7,555 bases of DNA from Nitrososphaeraceae archaeon (GCA_025922715.1 JAICHH010000083.1:1-7555), one strand, 5' to 3'. Positions 1 to 6,101 are shown, counted from the first letter of the stretch. Numbers and translations are program-made. Notes: generated by a model not told the origin, from the sequence alone.

Positions 1-63
1 AAAGAAAACAACAACACCAGCAAAGAAAACAACAACACCAGCAAAGAAAACAACAACAAAAAG
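1..63 (+). repeat. 21-bp tandem repeat, about 2.8 copies, inside coding sequence
   Basis: Two perfect 21-bp units lie at 1-21 and 22-42. A third, diverged at its 3' end, starts at 43. Each encodes one seven-residue KKTTTPA unit in the frame of the partial gene. The array may continue to the left, outside the window. Such arrays usually change copy number by slippage or unequal exchange. Confidence 0.85.
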
Positions 64-217
64 AAAAGCAACAGAAATTAATGAACTACAAAAATCATCA
101 GAAAATGTTCCAGAGAGTCTAGTAGAGAGTCTAGTAGAGAGTCCAGTAGAGAGTCCAGTAGAGAGTCCAGTAGAGAGTCCAGTAGAGCAAACTCAATCAG
201 AAACTCCTTACAATTAA
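2..217 (+). CDS. 3' end of a gene with a repetitive Lys/Thr and Glu/Ser/Pro/Val tail (5' end outside window)
   Basis: The second frame is open from the window edge to a TAA at 215-217, giving 71 residues without a start codon. The first part reads as KKTTTPA units, a basic low-complexity tail of the kind seen on nucleic-acid-binding or chromatin-like proteins. A short linker follows, then six four-residue units (ESLV twice, ESPV four times), and the protein ends TQSETPYN. The coding sense is supported because both DNA repeat periods (21 and 12 bp) are multiples of three and keep the frame, and because the other frames hit stops. The tail changes from strongly basic to acidic. The folded domain lies upstream of the window, so the function cannot be named. 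A tail on a ribosomal, DNA-binding or secreted protein are all possible. Confidence 0.65.
   Translation, partial: KKTTTPAKKTTTPAKKTTTKRKATEINELQKSSENVPESLVESLVESPVESPVESPVESPVEQTQSETPYN
113..184 (+). repeat. 12-bp tandem repeat, six copies, inside coding sequence
   Basis: Six consecutive units of gagagtcYagta run from 113 to 184. The first two have T and the last four have C at the variable position, so the encoded units are ESLV, ESLV, then ESPV four times. The near-perfect DNA identity suggests recent expansion by slippage. The array is in frame with the partial gene ending at 217. Confidence 0.9.
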
Positions 218-660
218 TAATACATTCTTATGATGATATCTAGTATATGGTAATCACCATTTAGTTTATCAAATTATTTTTTCTTATTTTATATTATATA
301 GTTACAAATAGAACTAGTTTGACAAATTAAGTTAGTTGATTCTGTAAATTATAAAATATCTAATTATATTATAATTATTAATAATTTTAATATATAGTCA
401 TTCATTTCTATAGTGAAACCAGTAAATCATTTCTAGTTCATCATTTTAAAAAGTAAAGTACTTTCACAATTATATTAATTTGAATTACACAATAAAATAT
501 AGAATATAAACATAAACAAATTTTATTAATATATCATTGTCATAGATATTATAATAGAATTATAATATTTGTATTATTACTATAATCTATTTATATCTAT
601 TTTCATCTGTGATTTTCGTTAATTTTATCAAAAGCTATATTAGTTAAAATTTTACAGTTA
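218..660. other. AT-rich intergenic stretch with no recognisable gene
   Basis: About 440 bp of very AT-rich sequence separate the leftmost gene from the HD-domain gene. I find no open frame of useful length, no tRNA-like structure, no C/D-box pair and no strong inverted repeat. Apart from the T-tract near 275-290 nothing stands out. Confidence 0.5.
275..290 (+). terminator. Possible T-tract terminator of the leftmost gene
   Basis: A T-rich run (six T, then a further TTATTTT) lies about 60 bp after the stop codon at 217. Archaeal polymerase often terminates at such U-tracts without a hairpin. The whole region is AT-rich, so the call is weak. Confidence 0.3.
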
Positions 661-697
661 TTTTATATATTGTGCACATTTCTAGGTGGAGTATATT
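661..697 (+). promoter_or_regulatory. Promoter and ribosome-binding region of the HD-domain gene
   Basis: A TATA-like box (TTTTATATAT, 661-670) is followed at once by an 8-bp perfect palindrome TGTGCACA (671-678). An AGGTGGA motif (684-690) could pair with the 3' end of 16S rRNA. A start site 25-27 bp from the box centre would fall near 691-693, after the GTG at 686, so the ATG at 698 or 701 is the more likely start codon. Confidence 0.5.
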
Positions 698-1291
698 ATG
701 ATGAAATCGCGTATGTATGATTCTACTAAATTGAGTTTTATTCGATTATTAAAATTATTTGAAGACTCAATTGATGATGTCGTAGCAATAACCAGAGCAT
801 TTAGTATTGCATATGTTATTCATAGAGGAAAGTTCTATGATAACATAAAATCTGAACCCTACATAAATCATACTCTTAGAGTTGCACTGATTCTTGCTAA
901 TGAATTAAAAGTAAAGGATAGAGATGTTATAATCGCTGCTATTCTTCACGATGCCTTTGAAAAGACCTATACAAATACTTTTAAGGAAGAACTTCTTAAA
1001 AAGACAATTGGAGAAAAAGCATTAAATTTAATTTTATCTACAACTAAATTTAACATAAAAGAGATGGAATCCAATGAGTATTGTAAGCTAGTTTTAAAAA
1101 GTTCCCAAATTGTAAGATATCTTATACTAGCAAATAGATTGGATAGTATTAGAATTTTAAAGAATTCTGTTCGCAAAGACAAGATACAGCGATTCAAAAA
1201 AGAAACCCAGGAATATTTTTTACCAATTGCAAATTTAACTGATGATAATTTAGTTTTTAAATTATCTGTTGCAATGTACGAATTAAAATAA
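698..1291 (+). CDS. RelA/SpoT-type HD-domain protein (Mesh1-like), probably altered active site
   Basis: This 197-residue protein matches the HD hydrolase domain of RelA/SpoT homologues, which removes the 3' pyrophosphate of (p)ppGpp, and the stand-alone form Mesh1. What is visible: EPYINH (residues 53-58, metal ligand H58), ILHDAFEKT (H84, D85, E88) and LANRLDSIR (145-153), which aligns with the family's LADRLHNMR. No synthetase or TGS/ACT domain follows, and the length fits a small alarmone hydrolase. Two key positions differ: the Asp of the ED pair is K89, and the Asp metal ligand of ADRLHN is N146. Hydrolysis of ppGpp may therefore be lost or changed. I chose ATG 698 over GTG 686 because the AGGTGG motif lies 7-9 bases upstream and the TATA box implies a transcript start after 686. 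It stands alone and converges with rtcA. Fold assignment is fairly sure, activity is not. Confidence 0.75.
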   Translation: MMKSRMYDSTKLSFIRLLKLFEDSIDDVVAITRAFSIAYVIHRGKFYDNIKSEPYINHTLRVALILANELKVKDRDVIIAAILHDAFEKTYTNTFKEELLKKTIGEKALNLILSTTKFNIKEMESNEYCKLVLKSSQIVRYLILANRLDSIRILKNSVRKDKIQRFKKETQEYFLPIANLTDDNLVFKLSVAMYELK

Positions 1292-1305
1292 CTTTGAACA
1301 TAGTA

Positions 1306-1328
1306 GTTTTATTTTATTCAAATTTTTT
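1306..1328 (+). terminator. T-rich terminator candidate after the HD-domain gene
   Basis: Three T-rich runs (TTTTATTTTATT, then TTTTTT) begin about 15 bp after the TAA at 1289-1291, as expected of a U-tract archaeal terminator. There is no clear hairpin. The rest of the 225-bp gap to the rtcA stop codon holds nothing I recognise. Confidence 0.4.
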
Positions 1329-1516
1329 AAATATCTAATTAATTTATATTCAGCACTACTACCACAAATATCACATCAATAAATTTTTTTCTTACTTCGG
1401 TTCCTAATGTTAAATATAAAGAACTAAGCTATGTTAATTTATTCTCATTTTAGGAAACGAATCATCTTTATGACAATTATAATACCAATTAAAATATTTT
1501 ACTGAACTTATTAATT

Positions 1517-2578
1517 CTAATTATTTAAACATGGATTTCCATCAATATTGACAATATGATTTTTGTCATGTGGTATAATACTATATCTACATCCAACTAT
1601 TTTGCTTATAATATAAAGGTTTGTCATTAAATGTTCAGTAACTTCGCCTATCAAATACCTTGACCTTCCGTTCGCTAAACTTGCAGGTATTACTAACATA
1701 TCTGCAAGATACTGATCAACAGCTACTTTTTTATTATAGTTAATTAGAAACTTAGTTGAAGCTTCTTTTCCTACATATTCTGCAGATTTATTTATTTTTC
1801 CTATGGAATCTCCTCCAATATAAGGTCCAAAATCAGATTTAGAATAAACTAAAATCGAGGCTCCAGGGGAAATAGCATTTTCAATAGATGCTACATAGCT
1901 ATTACAGGATAAACCATTTCTTTCTAGTGTCAATATAGCTGAAGATATTTGACGATCTAATACATGTCGTGGAAGATTAGAACAAATTCCTACAATTTTA
2001 GGATCAATTCTTTGATAATCAATAAGGTCAATTAAACCCAAGTTTTTACAAGGAAATATTTTTGCATTAACAATTCCTCCTCCCTTTGGATAATATCCTC
2101 TTCTTATTACATCAATATTGAAATTTATTCCCATAATTTTATAGGCTTCAGAGAATACATATCTTATATAATCAATTGTAGGACTCATTCTAACATCTGT
2201 TCCACCGATAATTTGTATATCAATTAATTTTTTAGATAAAGCTACTGATGGAATTAAGGCCTGTAATACCATAGATATACTTCCTGCAGTACCAATATCG
2301 ACTTTAATTGACTTAGAAATACAATCAAAATAACTTTTATCTGGATTGGGTGTAAATCGCAGAAAATGGCTTCCAAGCGTGAGATTTTCAACTCTAGCAT
2401 TGAAAATATCTGCTAGTACTTTTATTGTATGTATGTGTTGAGCTCGCAATCCACTTTTTGGTCTGTTTAATCTAATATTGTATATTTCTACTGGTTTTTG
2501 TAAAAGTACTGAAAGTGATATAGTAGATCTAAGTATTTGTCCCCCTCCTTCTCCAAAAGAGCCATTGATCTTTAACAA
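1517..2578 (-). CDS. rtcA: RNA 3'-terminal phosphate cyclase (RtcA)
   Basis: RtcA uses ATP to convert an RNA 3'-phosphate into a 2',3'-cyclic phosphate through a covalent His-AMP and an RNA-adenylate; it acts in RNA repair and processing. The 353 residues fit the family length. Visible marks in order: the N-terminal EGGGQILR (10-17), the RxNRPKSGLRAQH stretch (36-48), the family signature RGYYPKGGG (160-168), the small inserted domain around 180-280, and the C-terminal EHLMTN (315-320), where H316 is the likely adenylated nucleophile. All core motifs look intact. The start is a TTG at 2578; an in-frame stop lies three codons upstream and no ATG comes before the first conserved motif, so TTG is well supported. 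It is divergent from the Lrp-like gene across 174 bp and is not in an operon with rtcB here. Confidence 0.95.
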   Translation of the reverse strand: MLKINGSFGEGGGQILRSTISLSVLLQKPVEIYNIRLNRPKSGLRAQHIHTIKVLADIFNARVENLTLGSHFLRFTPNPDKSYFDCISKSIKVDIGTAGSISMVLQALIPSVALSKKLIDIQIIGGTDVRMSPTIDYIRYVFSEAYKIMGINFNIDVIRRGYYPKGGGIVNAKIFPCKNLGLIDLIDYQRIDPKIVGICSNLPRHVLDRQISSAILTLERNGLSCNSYVASIENAISPGASILVYSKSDFGPYIGGDSIGKINKSAEYVGKEASTKFLINYNKKVAVDQYLADMLVIPASLANGRSRYLIGEVTEHLMTNLYIISKIVGCRYSIIPHDKNHIVNIDGNPCLNN

Positions 2579-2600
2579 TACTATTTAATTTGTAGTAAAA

Positions 2601-2612
2601 TTAATAATTAAA
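2601..2612 (-). promoter_or_regulatory. TATA-like box for rtcA
   Basis: On the minus strand the sequence reads TTTAATTATTAA, centred about 28 bp before the TTG start at 2578. This spacing puts the transcript start at or next to the start codon, and there is no Shine-Dalgarno motif, so the message is probably leaderless. AT-rich background limits certainty. Confidence 0.45.
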
Positions 2613-2670
2613 TTTGTTGTAATAAATCAAAGTTATCATAAATCTGCCATTAAATTTTAAAAATAAATAC

Positions 2671-2690
2671 TAATTGTTAAGAGCCAATTA
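2671..2690. repeat. Short inverted repeat in the rtcA/Lrp-like divergent region
   Basis: TAATTG at 2671-2676 and CAATTA at 2685-2690 are reverse complements separated by 8 bp. The site sits between the two divergent promoters, 14 bp before the TATA box of the Lrp-like gene, where a dimeric regulator could bind. Six-base arms are easily found by chance in AT-rich DNA. Confidence 0.3.
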
Positions 2691-2703
2691 AGATATATAC
2701 AGG

Positions 2704-2714
2704 GATATTTAAAC
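2704..2714 (+). promoter_or_regulatory. TATA box for the Lrp/AsnC-like gene
   Basis: GATATTTAAAC, preceded by purines (CAGG) that could act as a TFB-recognition element, lies about 44 bp before the ATG at 2753. The predicted transcript start is near 2734, giving a leader of roughly 18-20 nt without a Shine-Dalgarno motif. A similar TTTTTTAAAC box precedes the tRNA gene at 6731-6740. Confidence 0.5.
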
Positions 2715-2752
2715 TAAAAGGATTAATAGATCACCTATTATAATATCTTGTA

Positions 2753-3007
2753 ATGCCTACTGCATATGTTTTAATAAATTGTGATCTAGGATCTGAAGAT
2801 GATATCATTAAGGAATTAAAGAAATTACCAGAAGTTGTTGAAGTAAGTGGCGTATTTGGTGTTTATGATATTATAGTTAGAATCCGTTCTGATTCGATGG
2901 ATAAATTGCGCGAAGTTGTCACTTGGAATGTTAGAAGAATAGATAAAGTTAGATCAACCTTAACTATGATGGTAATTGAAGGTCAGGGAGATAAAGATAT
3001 AAATTAA
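2753..3007 (+). CDS. Stand-alone Lrp/AsnC ligand-binding (RAM) domain protein
   Basis: The 84 residues form only the effector-binding and oligomerising domain of Lrp/AsnC regulators. It starts AYVLINCDLGSEDDIIKELK (4-23; strand plus helix) and continues with VVEVSGVFGVYDIIVRI (28-44), which matches the family core in which a Gly-x-Tyr-Asp turn lies beside the ligand site. A second helix (about 46-61) and a final strand (about 68-76) complete the alpha-beta fold. There is no helix-turn-helix, so it cannot bind DNA by itself. Proteins of this kind in archaea are thought to sense amino acids or to assemble with full-length Lrp proteins. The ATG start is supported by family-typical residues right after it. 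It converges with the aminotransferase gene, only 9 bp apart. Confidence 0.9.
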   Translation: MPTAYVLINCDLGSEDDIIKELKKLPEVVEVSGVFGVYDIIVRIRSDSMDKLREVVTWNVRRIDKVRSTLTMMVIEGQGDKDIN

Positions 3008-3016
3008 CAATTACAA

Positions 3017-4198
3017 TTACATATGCTCCAAAATATTTTTTATTACTCTAATTGTTTTCATTATTTCTTCTTCATTATTGAAAAAGTGTGGAGATGCTCT
3101 GACTATTTTTTTTCCATTCAGTAAATCCCGTTCAGCCATAATAATTCCCTCTTTTTCAAGTTTTACCTTTAACAGATTAGATTCAATTTTTGGACTAGAA
3201 AAAGAAACTATTGAATTACGCAGGTTTTTATCATTTATTCCGTGAATATCAATACCATCTATTTTAACTAACTCATTTCGTAAAATCGATGAAGTTTTCG
3301 AATTTATTGATATTATTTTATGCATTCCTATTCTTAAAATATATCTAAGCGATGATTCTAAACCTGCTAGTGCAGGATAATTACGAAATCCTGTTTCAAA
3401 TTTTTGTGGAATATCATTATGAACTAAAGAATCATCTGAAATAAGCTGTGCAGATTCTCCTCCTATGCTATCTGGAATTAAAGCGTCTTTAGATTTTTCA
3501 CTACAATAAAATATTCCTATCCCTAACGGACCACAAATCCATTTAAAACTAGGGAATGCCATGAAATCACATCCAATTCTTTTAATGTCTACATATATAG
3601 AACCAACAGATTGGGCTGAATCAATGCAATAAAGTAAATTATTTTCTCTTGCAATTTTTCCAACTTCTTCTACAGGCATTATAGAACCATTATTATATAA
3701 TACATGACTCAGAATTACTAATTTAGATTTTTTTAATTTAGCTAATTTCTCTAATTCATCTATACCAAAAAATCCATTTGGATCTATTTTTAATACTTTT
3801 ATTTTTAATTTTTTCCTCTTAGCTATATATAACCATGGAAAATAGTTTGCGTAATGTTCATGCCTTCCACCTCTAAGAATTATTATATCCCCTTTTTTCC
3901 AATCTATACCATTTGCAACAAGATTTAGTCCTTGTGTAGTGCTTTGTGTAAAACTTACTTCTATTGCATTACAATTTATCAAGTGCTTTATCCTTAACCT
4001 AGTTTCTTCTATCAATTTTTCCATATACTTTGACAAATCATCTGAGTCAGGGCCTTGTTCAGAATATTTTACGAGAAAATCTGTAATAGATTTTATAGAA
4101 GAAAGAGATAATGGAGCAATTGAACCATTATTTAGATAAATTTTCCTCATAGTAATTGGAAAATCCTTAATAATTTGTTGTCGAATGTCATCTAACAA
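3017..4198 (-). CDS. Class V aminotransferase-fold PLP-dependent enzyme
   Basis: The 393 residues show the fold-type I, class V pattern of the cysteine desulfurase/isopenicillin N epimerase group. Visible: TQSTTQGLN (84-92; phosphate loop), HEHYANYFPW (113-122; H115 stacks on the PLP ring), SHVLYNNGSIMPV (164-176), CIDSAQSVG (191-199; D193 for the pyridine nitrogen), SFKWICGPLGIG (217-228; K219 the Schiff-base lysine), FETGFRNYPALAGL (267-280) and VRASPHFFNNEEE (366-378; R367 for the substrate carboxylate). The catalytic Cys loop of SufS/IscS desulfurases is absent, so sulfur transfer is unlikely; an epimerase, lyase or aminotransferase role is more plausible, substrate unknown. The start is TTG at 4198, which keeps the IKDFPI segment usual at this N-terminus; ATG 4150 (M17) is the alternative. 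It is divergent from the RecA-like gene. Confidence 0.88.
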   Translation of the reverse strand: MLDDIRQQIIKDFPITMRKIYLNNGSIAPLSLSSIKSITDFLVKYSEQGPDSDDLSKYMEKLIEETRLRIKHLINCNAIEVSFTQSTTQGLNLVANGIDWKKGDIIILRGGRHEHYANYFPWLYIAKRKKLKIKVLKIDPNGFFGIDELEKLAKLKKSKLVILSHVLYNNGSIMPVEEVGKIARENNLLYCIDSAQSVGSIYVDIKRIGCDFMAFPSFKWICGPLGIGIFYCSEKSKDALIPDSIGGESAQLISDDSLVHNDIPQKFETGFRNYPALAGLESSLRYILRIGMHKIISINSKTSSILRNELVKIDGIDIHGINDKNLRNSIVSFSSPKIESNLLKVKLEKEGIIMAERDLLNGKKIVRASPHFFNNEEEIMKTIRVIKNILEHM

Positions 4199-4239
4199 TA
4201 TTATATTTTATATATTTAACATATTTAATTCATGTATAG
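4199..4239. promoter_or_regulatory. Compact divergent promoter region, 41 bp
   Basis: For the rightward gene, TTTATATATT at 4208-4217 is centred about 28 bp before its TTG start at 4240. For the leftward gene, the minus strand around 4222-4231 reads as an AATTAAATA box centred about 28 bp before its TTG start at 4198. The two boxes lie side by side, so the two initiation complexes would overlap and could compete. Both messages are predicted leaderless. Confidence 0.5.
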
Positions 4240-4866
4240 TTGCACAATATTTTATGTGATCTTTTAACTATTGGTGGATTAAACACATTATTATTTTATA
4301 ATCCTTACGCTAAGCTTTGTTTTACATCAACAATTACCTCTTATTTTAGAAAAACAACTTATCTAGATTTTGATACAACTTATACTGCATATACTAAATC
4401 AAATTTAATAAAAAATTATACCCTTAATGATATATCTTTGTTTACACCCAATGAAGGGGAATTGGAGTCATTAATAACCAAAATAGTTTCTAATATTTCT
4501 AATTCTTCATTATTGATAATTGATTCATTAAACAGTTTCTATAATTTATATTATAAAAAAATTGATATGGAATCCTTAAAAGGAATTTCCACTATTCAAC
4601 ATACTCTTTCAAATTTTTTAATGATATTATTAAAATTCTGTCAATCTTTAAAGATACCGATTTTAGTTACTAATATGATGCGATATAGAAAAAAGAAGGA
4701 ATGGATCAAAACTCCTACAAATAAGAGATTTCTACAGAATAAAAGTGCAGTGATGTTATTTGTAGAATTGCTAAATCAAAACATGTTCTTTCTTGATATT
4801 ATAACTCATCCTACGTTGTTGCCCACAACTTTAACTTTGGAGAATAATAATATAAATATAAAATAG
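4240..4866 (+). CDS. RecA/RadA-superfamily protein lacking a Walker A motif
   Basis: The 208 residues look like a RecA/RadA/KaiC-type core that has lost its nucleotide-binding loop. What remains: an opening strand-like GGLNTLLFYNPYAKL (12-26) where GxxxxGK[ST] would be expected, YLDFDTTYTAY (41-51) resembling the Y-I-D-T/D strand after helix 1, SLLIIDSLNSFY (90-101) with D95 as the Walker B aspartate, and IPILVTNMMRYRKKK (139-153) resembling the strand with T-N-Q before loop 2. K25 may be the only remnant of the P-loop. It probably does not hydrolyse ATP in the usual way; it may be a structural partner of RadA or another RecA-fold protein. A TAG lies just before the TTG start, and the TATA box supports it. 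The divergent PLP-enzyme neighbour gives no direct functional clue. Superfamily assignment rests on Walker B and neighbouring strands only. Confidence 0.65.
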   Translation: MHNILCDLLTIGGLNTLLFYNPYAKLCFTSTITSYFRKTTYLDFDTTYTAYTKSNLIKNYTLNDISLFTPNEGELESLITKIVSNISNSSLLIIDSLNSFYNLYYKKIDMESLKGISTIQHTLSNFLMILLKFCQSLKIPILVTNMMRYRKKKEWIKTPTNKRFLQNKSAVMLFVELLNQNMFFLDIITHPTLLPTTLTLENNNINIK

Positions 4867-4929
4867 TAAAATGATCTACAAATATTTCTATAGACGCATG
4901 TTAACGTAATTATTGGTTTTATACTAAGA

Positions 4930-4939
4930 TTTATAGTAT
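4930..4939 (+). promoter_or_regulatory. TATA-like box for the exported-protein gene
   Basis: TTTATAGTAT is centred about 29 bp before the TTG at 4964, predicting a leaderless or nearly leaderless transcript. No Shine-Dalgarno motif is seen. Confidence 0.45.
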
Positions 4940-4963
4940 CATTATTTTTACTAATTAAATATA

Positions 4964-5425
4964 TTGACTCCTTTCTGGATTATATATTCTATAATATTAA
5001 TAGTAGTTCCTTCTTCCTTAATGACAATTGAATCTAAAGGAGAATTAATAGAAGTTTCACAAATTAATTCAAATCTTTCATTAGATGTTCAATTAGAAAA
5101 AAAAATTATTAATAGTAGTAATAAACAAACAATAGGTTTTTTTTTACAAGATATTTCTAATAATAAGACAATTGATGCTAAAATAGAAGGTAATATAATA
5201 TATTTATCTGGAATGGCAGAATCATTTTCTATTAATATCACTAACAATCAATTATATAACTATTCATGGATAATTAATCCCAAAATTCAATTTTACGGAA
5301 CTATATTATTGGACATATACATGATATATAATGGATCAAAGTCGAATGTTGCAAATTTATCATTTTCTATAGATGATAATAACGATAGAAAAAATGATAG
5401 AATAAACTCAAATAGCTATAATTAA
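4964..5425 (+). CDS. Small exported or membrane-anchored protein, Asn/Ser-rich, unknown function
   Basis: I do not recognise a family. Residues 4-19 (FWIIYSIILIVVPSSL) form a hydrophobic segment suited to a signal peptide or N-terminal anchor. The remaining 130 or so residues alternate short hydrophobic strands and polar turns, as in an extracellular beta-sandwich, with no second membrane segment; the C-terminus is charged and polar (DDNNDRKNDR). Seven N-x-S/T sequons are present (N37, N50, N67, N91, N99, N123, N131), consistent with an archaeal surface glycoprotein, although high Asn content is expected in AT-rich genes. The TTG start is chosen because an in-frame TAA lies four codons upstream and the next Met (M20) would remove the signal. 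It follows the RecA-like gene by 97 bp but has its own TATA box. Length and open frame make it very likely real. Confidence 0.7.
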   Translation: MTPFWIIYSIILIVVPSSLMTIESKGELIEVSQINSNLSLDVQLEKKIINSSNKQTIGFFLQDISNNKTIDAKIEGNIIYLSGMAESFSINITNNQLYNYSWIINPKIQFYGTILLDIYMIYNGSKSNVANLSFSIDDNNDRKNDRINSNSYN

Positions 5426-5644
5426 ACGGAATTGTAATTATTATATTTAATTAATTTACGCTAAAACTTGAGTAAATATTTCACTATATTTACTATAATG
5501 TATAATTTATATCAATACTATATTTCAATTCATTATTTTAATTAAATATAAAAAAAATTACTATAATACTTTAATATCTTCAATACTTTCTATTATATTA
5601 CATATACTTCTTGTAGAATTTCAAAAATCCATATTCTCTCTATT

Positions 5645-5654
5645 TTTTTAAATT
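5645..5654 (+). promoter_or_regulatory. Possible TATA box for the winged-helix gene
   Basis: TTTTTAAATT is centred about 49 bp before the ATG at 5699, predicting a leader near 22 nt. A weaker alternative, TTAACATAT at 5670-5678, would give a leaderless message. The remaining part of this 273-bp AT-rich gap shows nothing recognisable. Confidence 0.3.
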
Positions 5655-5698
5655 AATTCTTTCTTAATCTTAACATATGAATGTAAATATTAATAAAC

Positions 5699-5971
5699 AT
5701 GAAGAATAGAAGCAGAAATGAAATCATAGCTTTCATACTAGAATCGGTAGCAAATAGCAGAAACAGTAATGGAATTACAGCAACCAAAATTATGTATAGT
5801 GCATTCTTATCTTATTCTCAGTTGAAAGAATATCTTGCATTATTACTAGAAAAAGAGCTACTTGAATATTATTCTGACACACAGACTTATAAAGTGACTT
5901 CAAAAGGAACTCATTATTTATTAATACATAAACAACTAAATGATATGATAGTTACTGCTAGCCAATTTTAA
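5699..5971 (+). CDS. Winged helix-turn-helix DNA-binding protein, archaeal HTH_45/ArnR1-like
   Basis: The 90 residues are one winged-helix domain of the kind abundant in Thaumarchaeota and other archaea. RSRNEIIAFILESV (4-17) is the first helix. GITATKIMYSAFLSYSQLKEYL (25-46) holds helix 2 and the recognition helix, with the typical 'TKIMY..FLSY.QLKEYL' pattern. LLEKELLEYY (49-58) leads into the beta wing, where YKVTSKGTHYLL (64-75) matches the 'Y..T.KG..fL' end of the family. A short helix to residue 90 may allow dimerisation. It is expected to be a cytoplasmic transcription regulator binding DNA as a dimer. Its target is unknown; its own promoter and the exported protein upstream are candidates. 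The ATG start places the first helix exactly where the family begins. Confidence 0.88.
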   Translation: MKNRSRNEIIAFILESVANSRNSNGITATKIMYSAFLSYSQLKEYLALLLEKELLEYYSDTQTYKVTSKGTHYLLIHKQLNDMIVTASQF

Positions 5972-5991
5972 TTAAATATCACAAACTATCA

Positions 5992-6007
5992 TTTTATTTT
6001 TTTGTTT
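5992..6007 (+). terminator. T-tract terminator candidate after the winged-helix gene
   Basis: TTTTATTTTTTTGTTT begins about 20 bp after the stop codon at 5971 and is the strongest T-run in the area, typical of U-tract archaeal termination. No hairpin is needed or seen. Confidence 0.45.
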
Positions 6008-6101
6008 CTATTGCAAATATAATGGTAAGAAGGTTTCTTTTATACAATATTCAACAATAGCCCATCTGTGATATCTATTTCTAAAACTTTTAGATACGAA
6101 A

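Noticed and set aside
1..184. Tandem repeats that might suggest a CRISPR array
   Set aside because: Units are only 21 and 12 bp, have no spacers and keep one open reading frame, so they are coding repeats.
230..236. ATGATGA, matching a C box of a C/D guide RNA
   Set aside because: No CTGA D box or D' box follows at a suitable distance, so a C/D RNA is not supported.
686..697. GTG at 686 as start of the HD-domain gene
   Set aside because: The TATA box at 661-670 predicts a transcript start after 686, and the GTG overlaps the likely ribosome-binding motif.
967..1197. Minus-strand open frame of 76 codons
   Set aside because: It is antisense to the HD domain, which has clear family motifs.
3939..4139. 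Plus-strand open frame of 66 codons
   Set aside because: It is antisense to the N-terminal part of the PLP enzyme, including its phosphate-loop motif.
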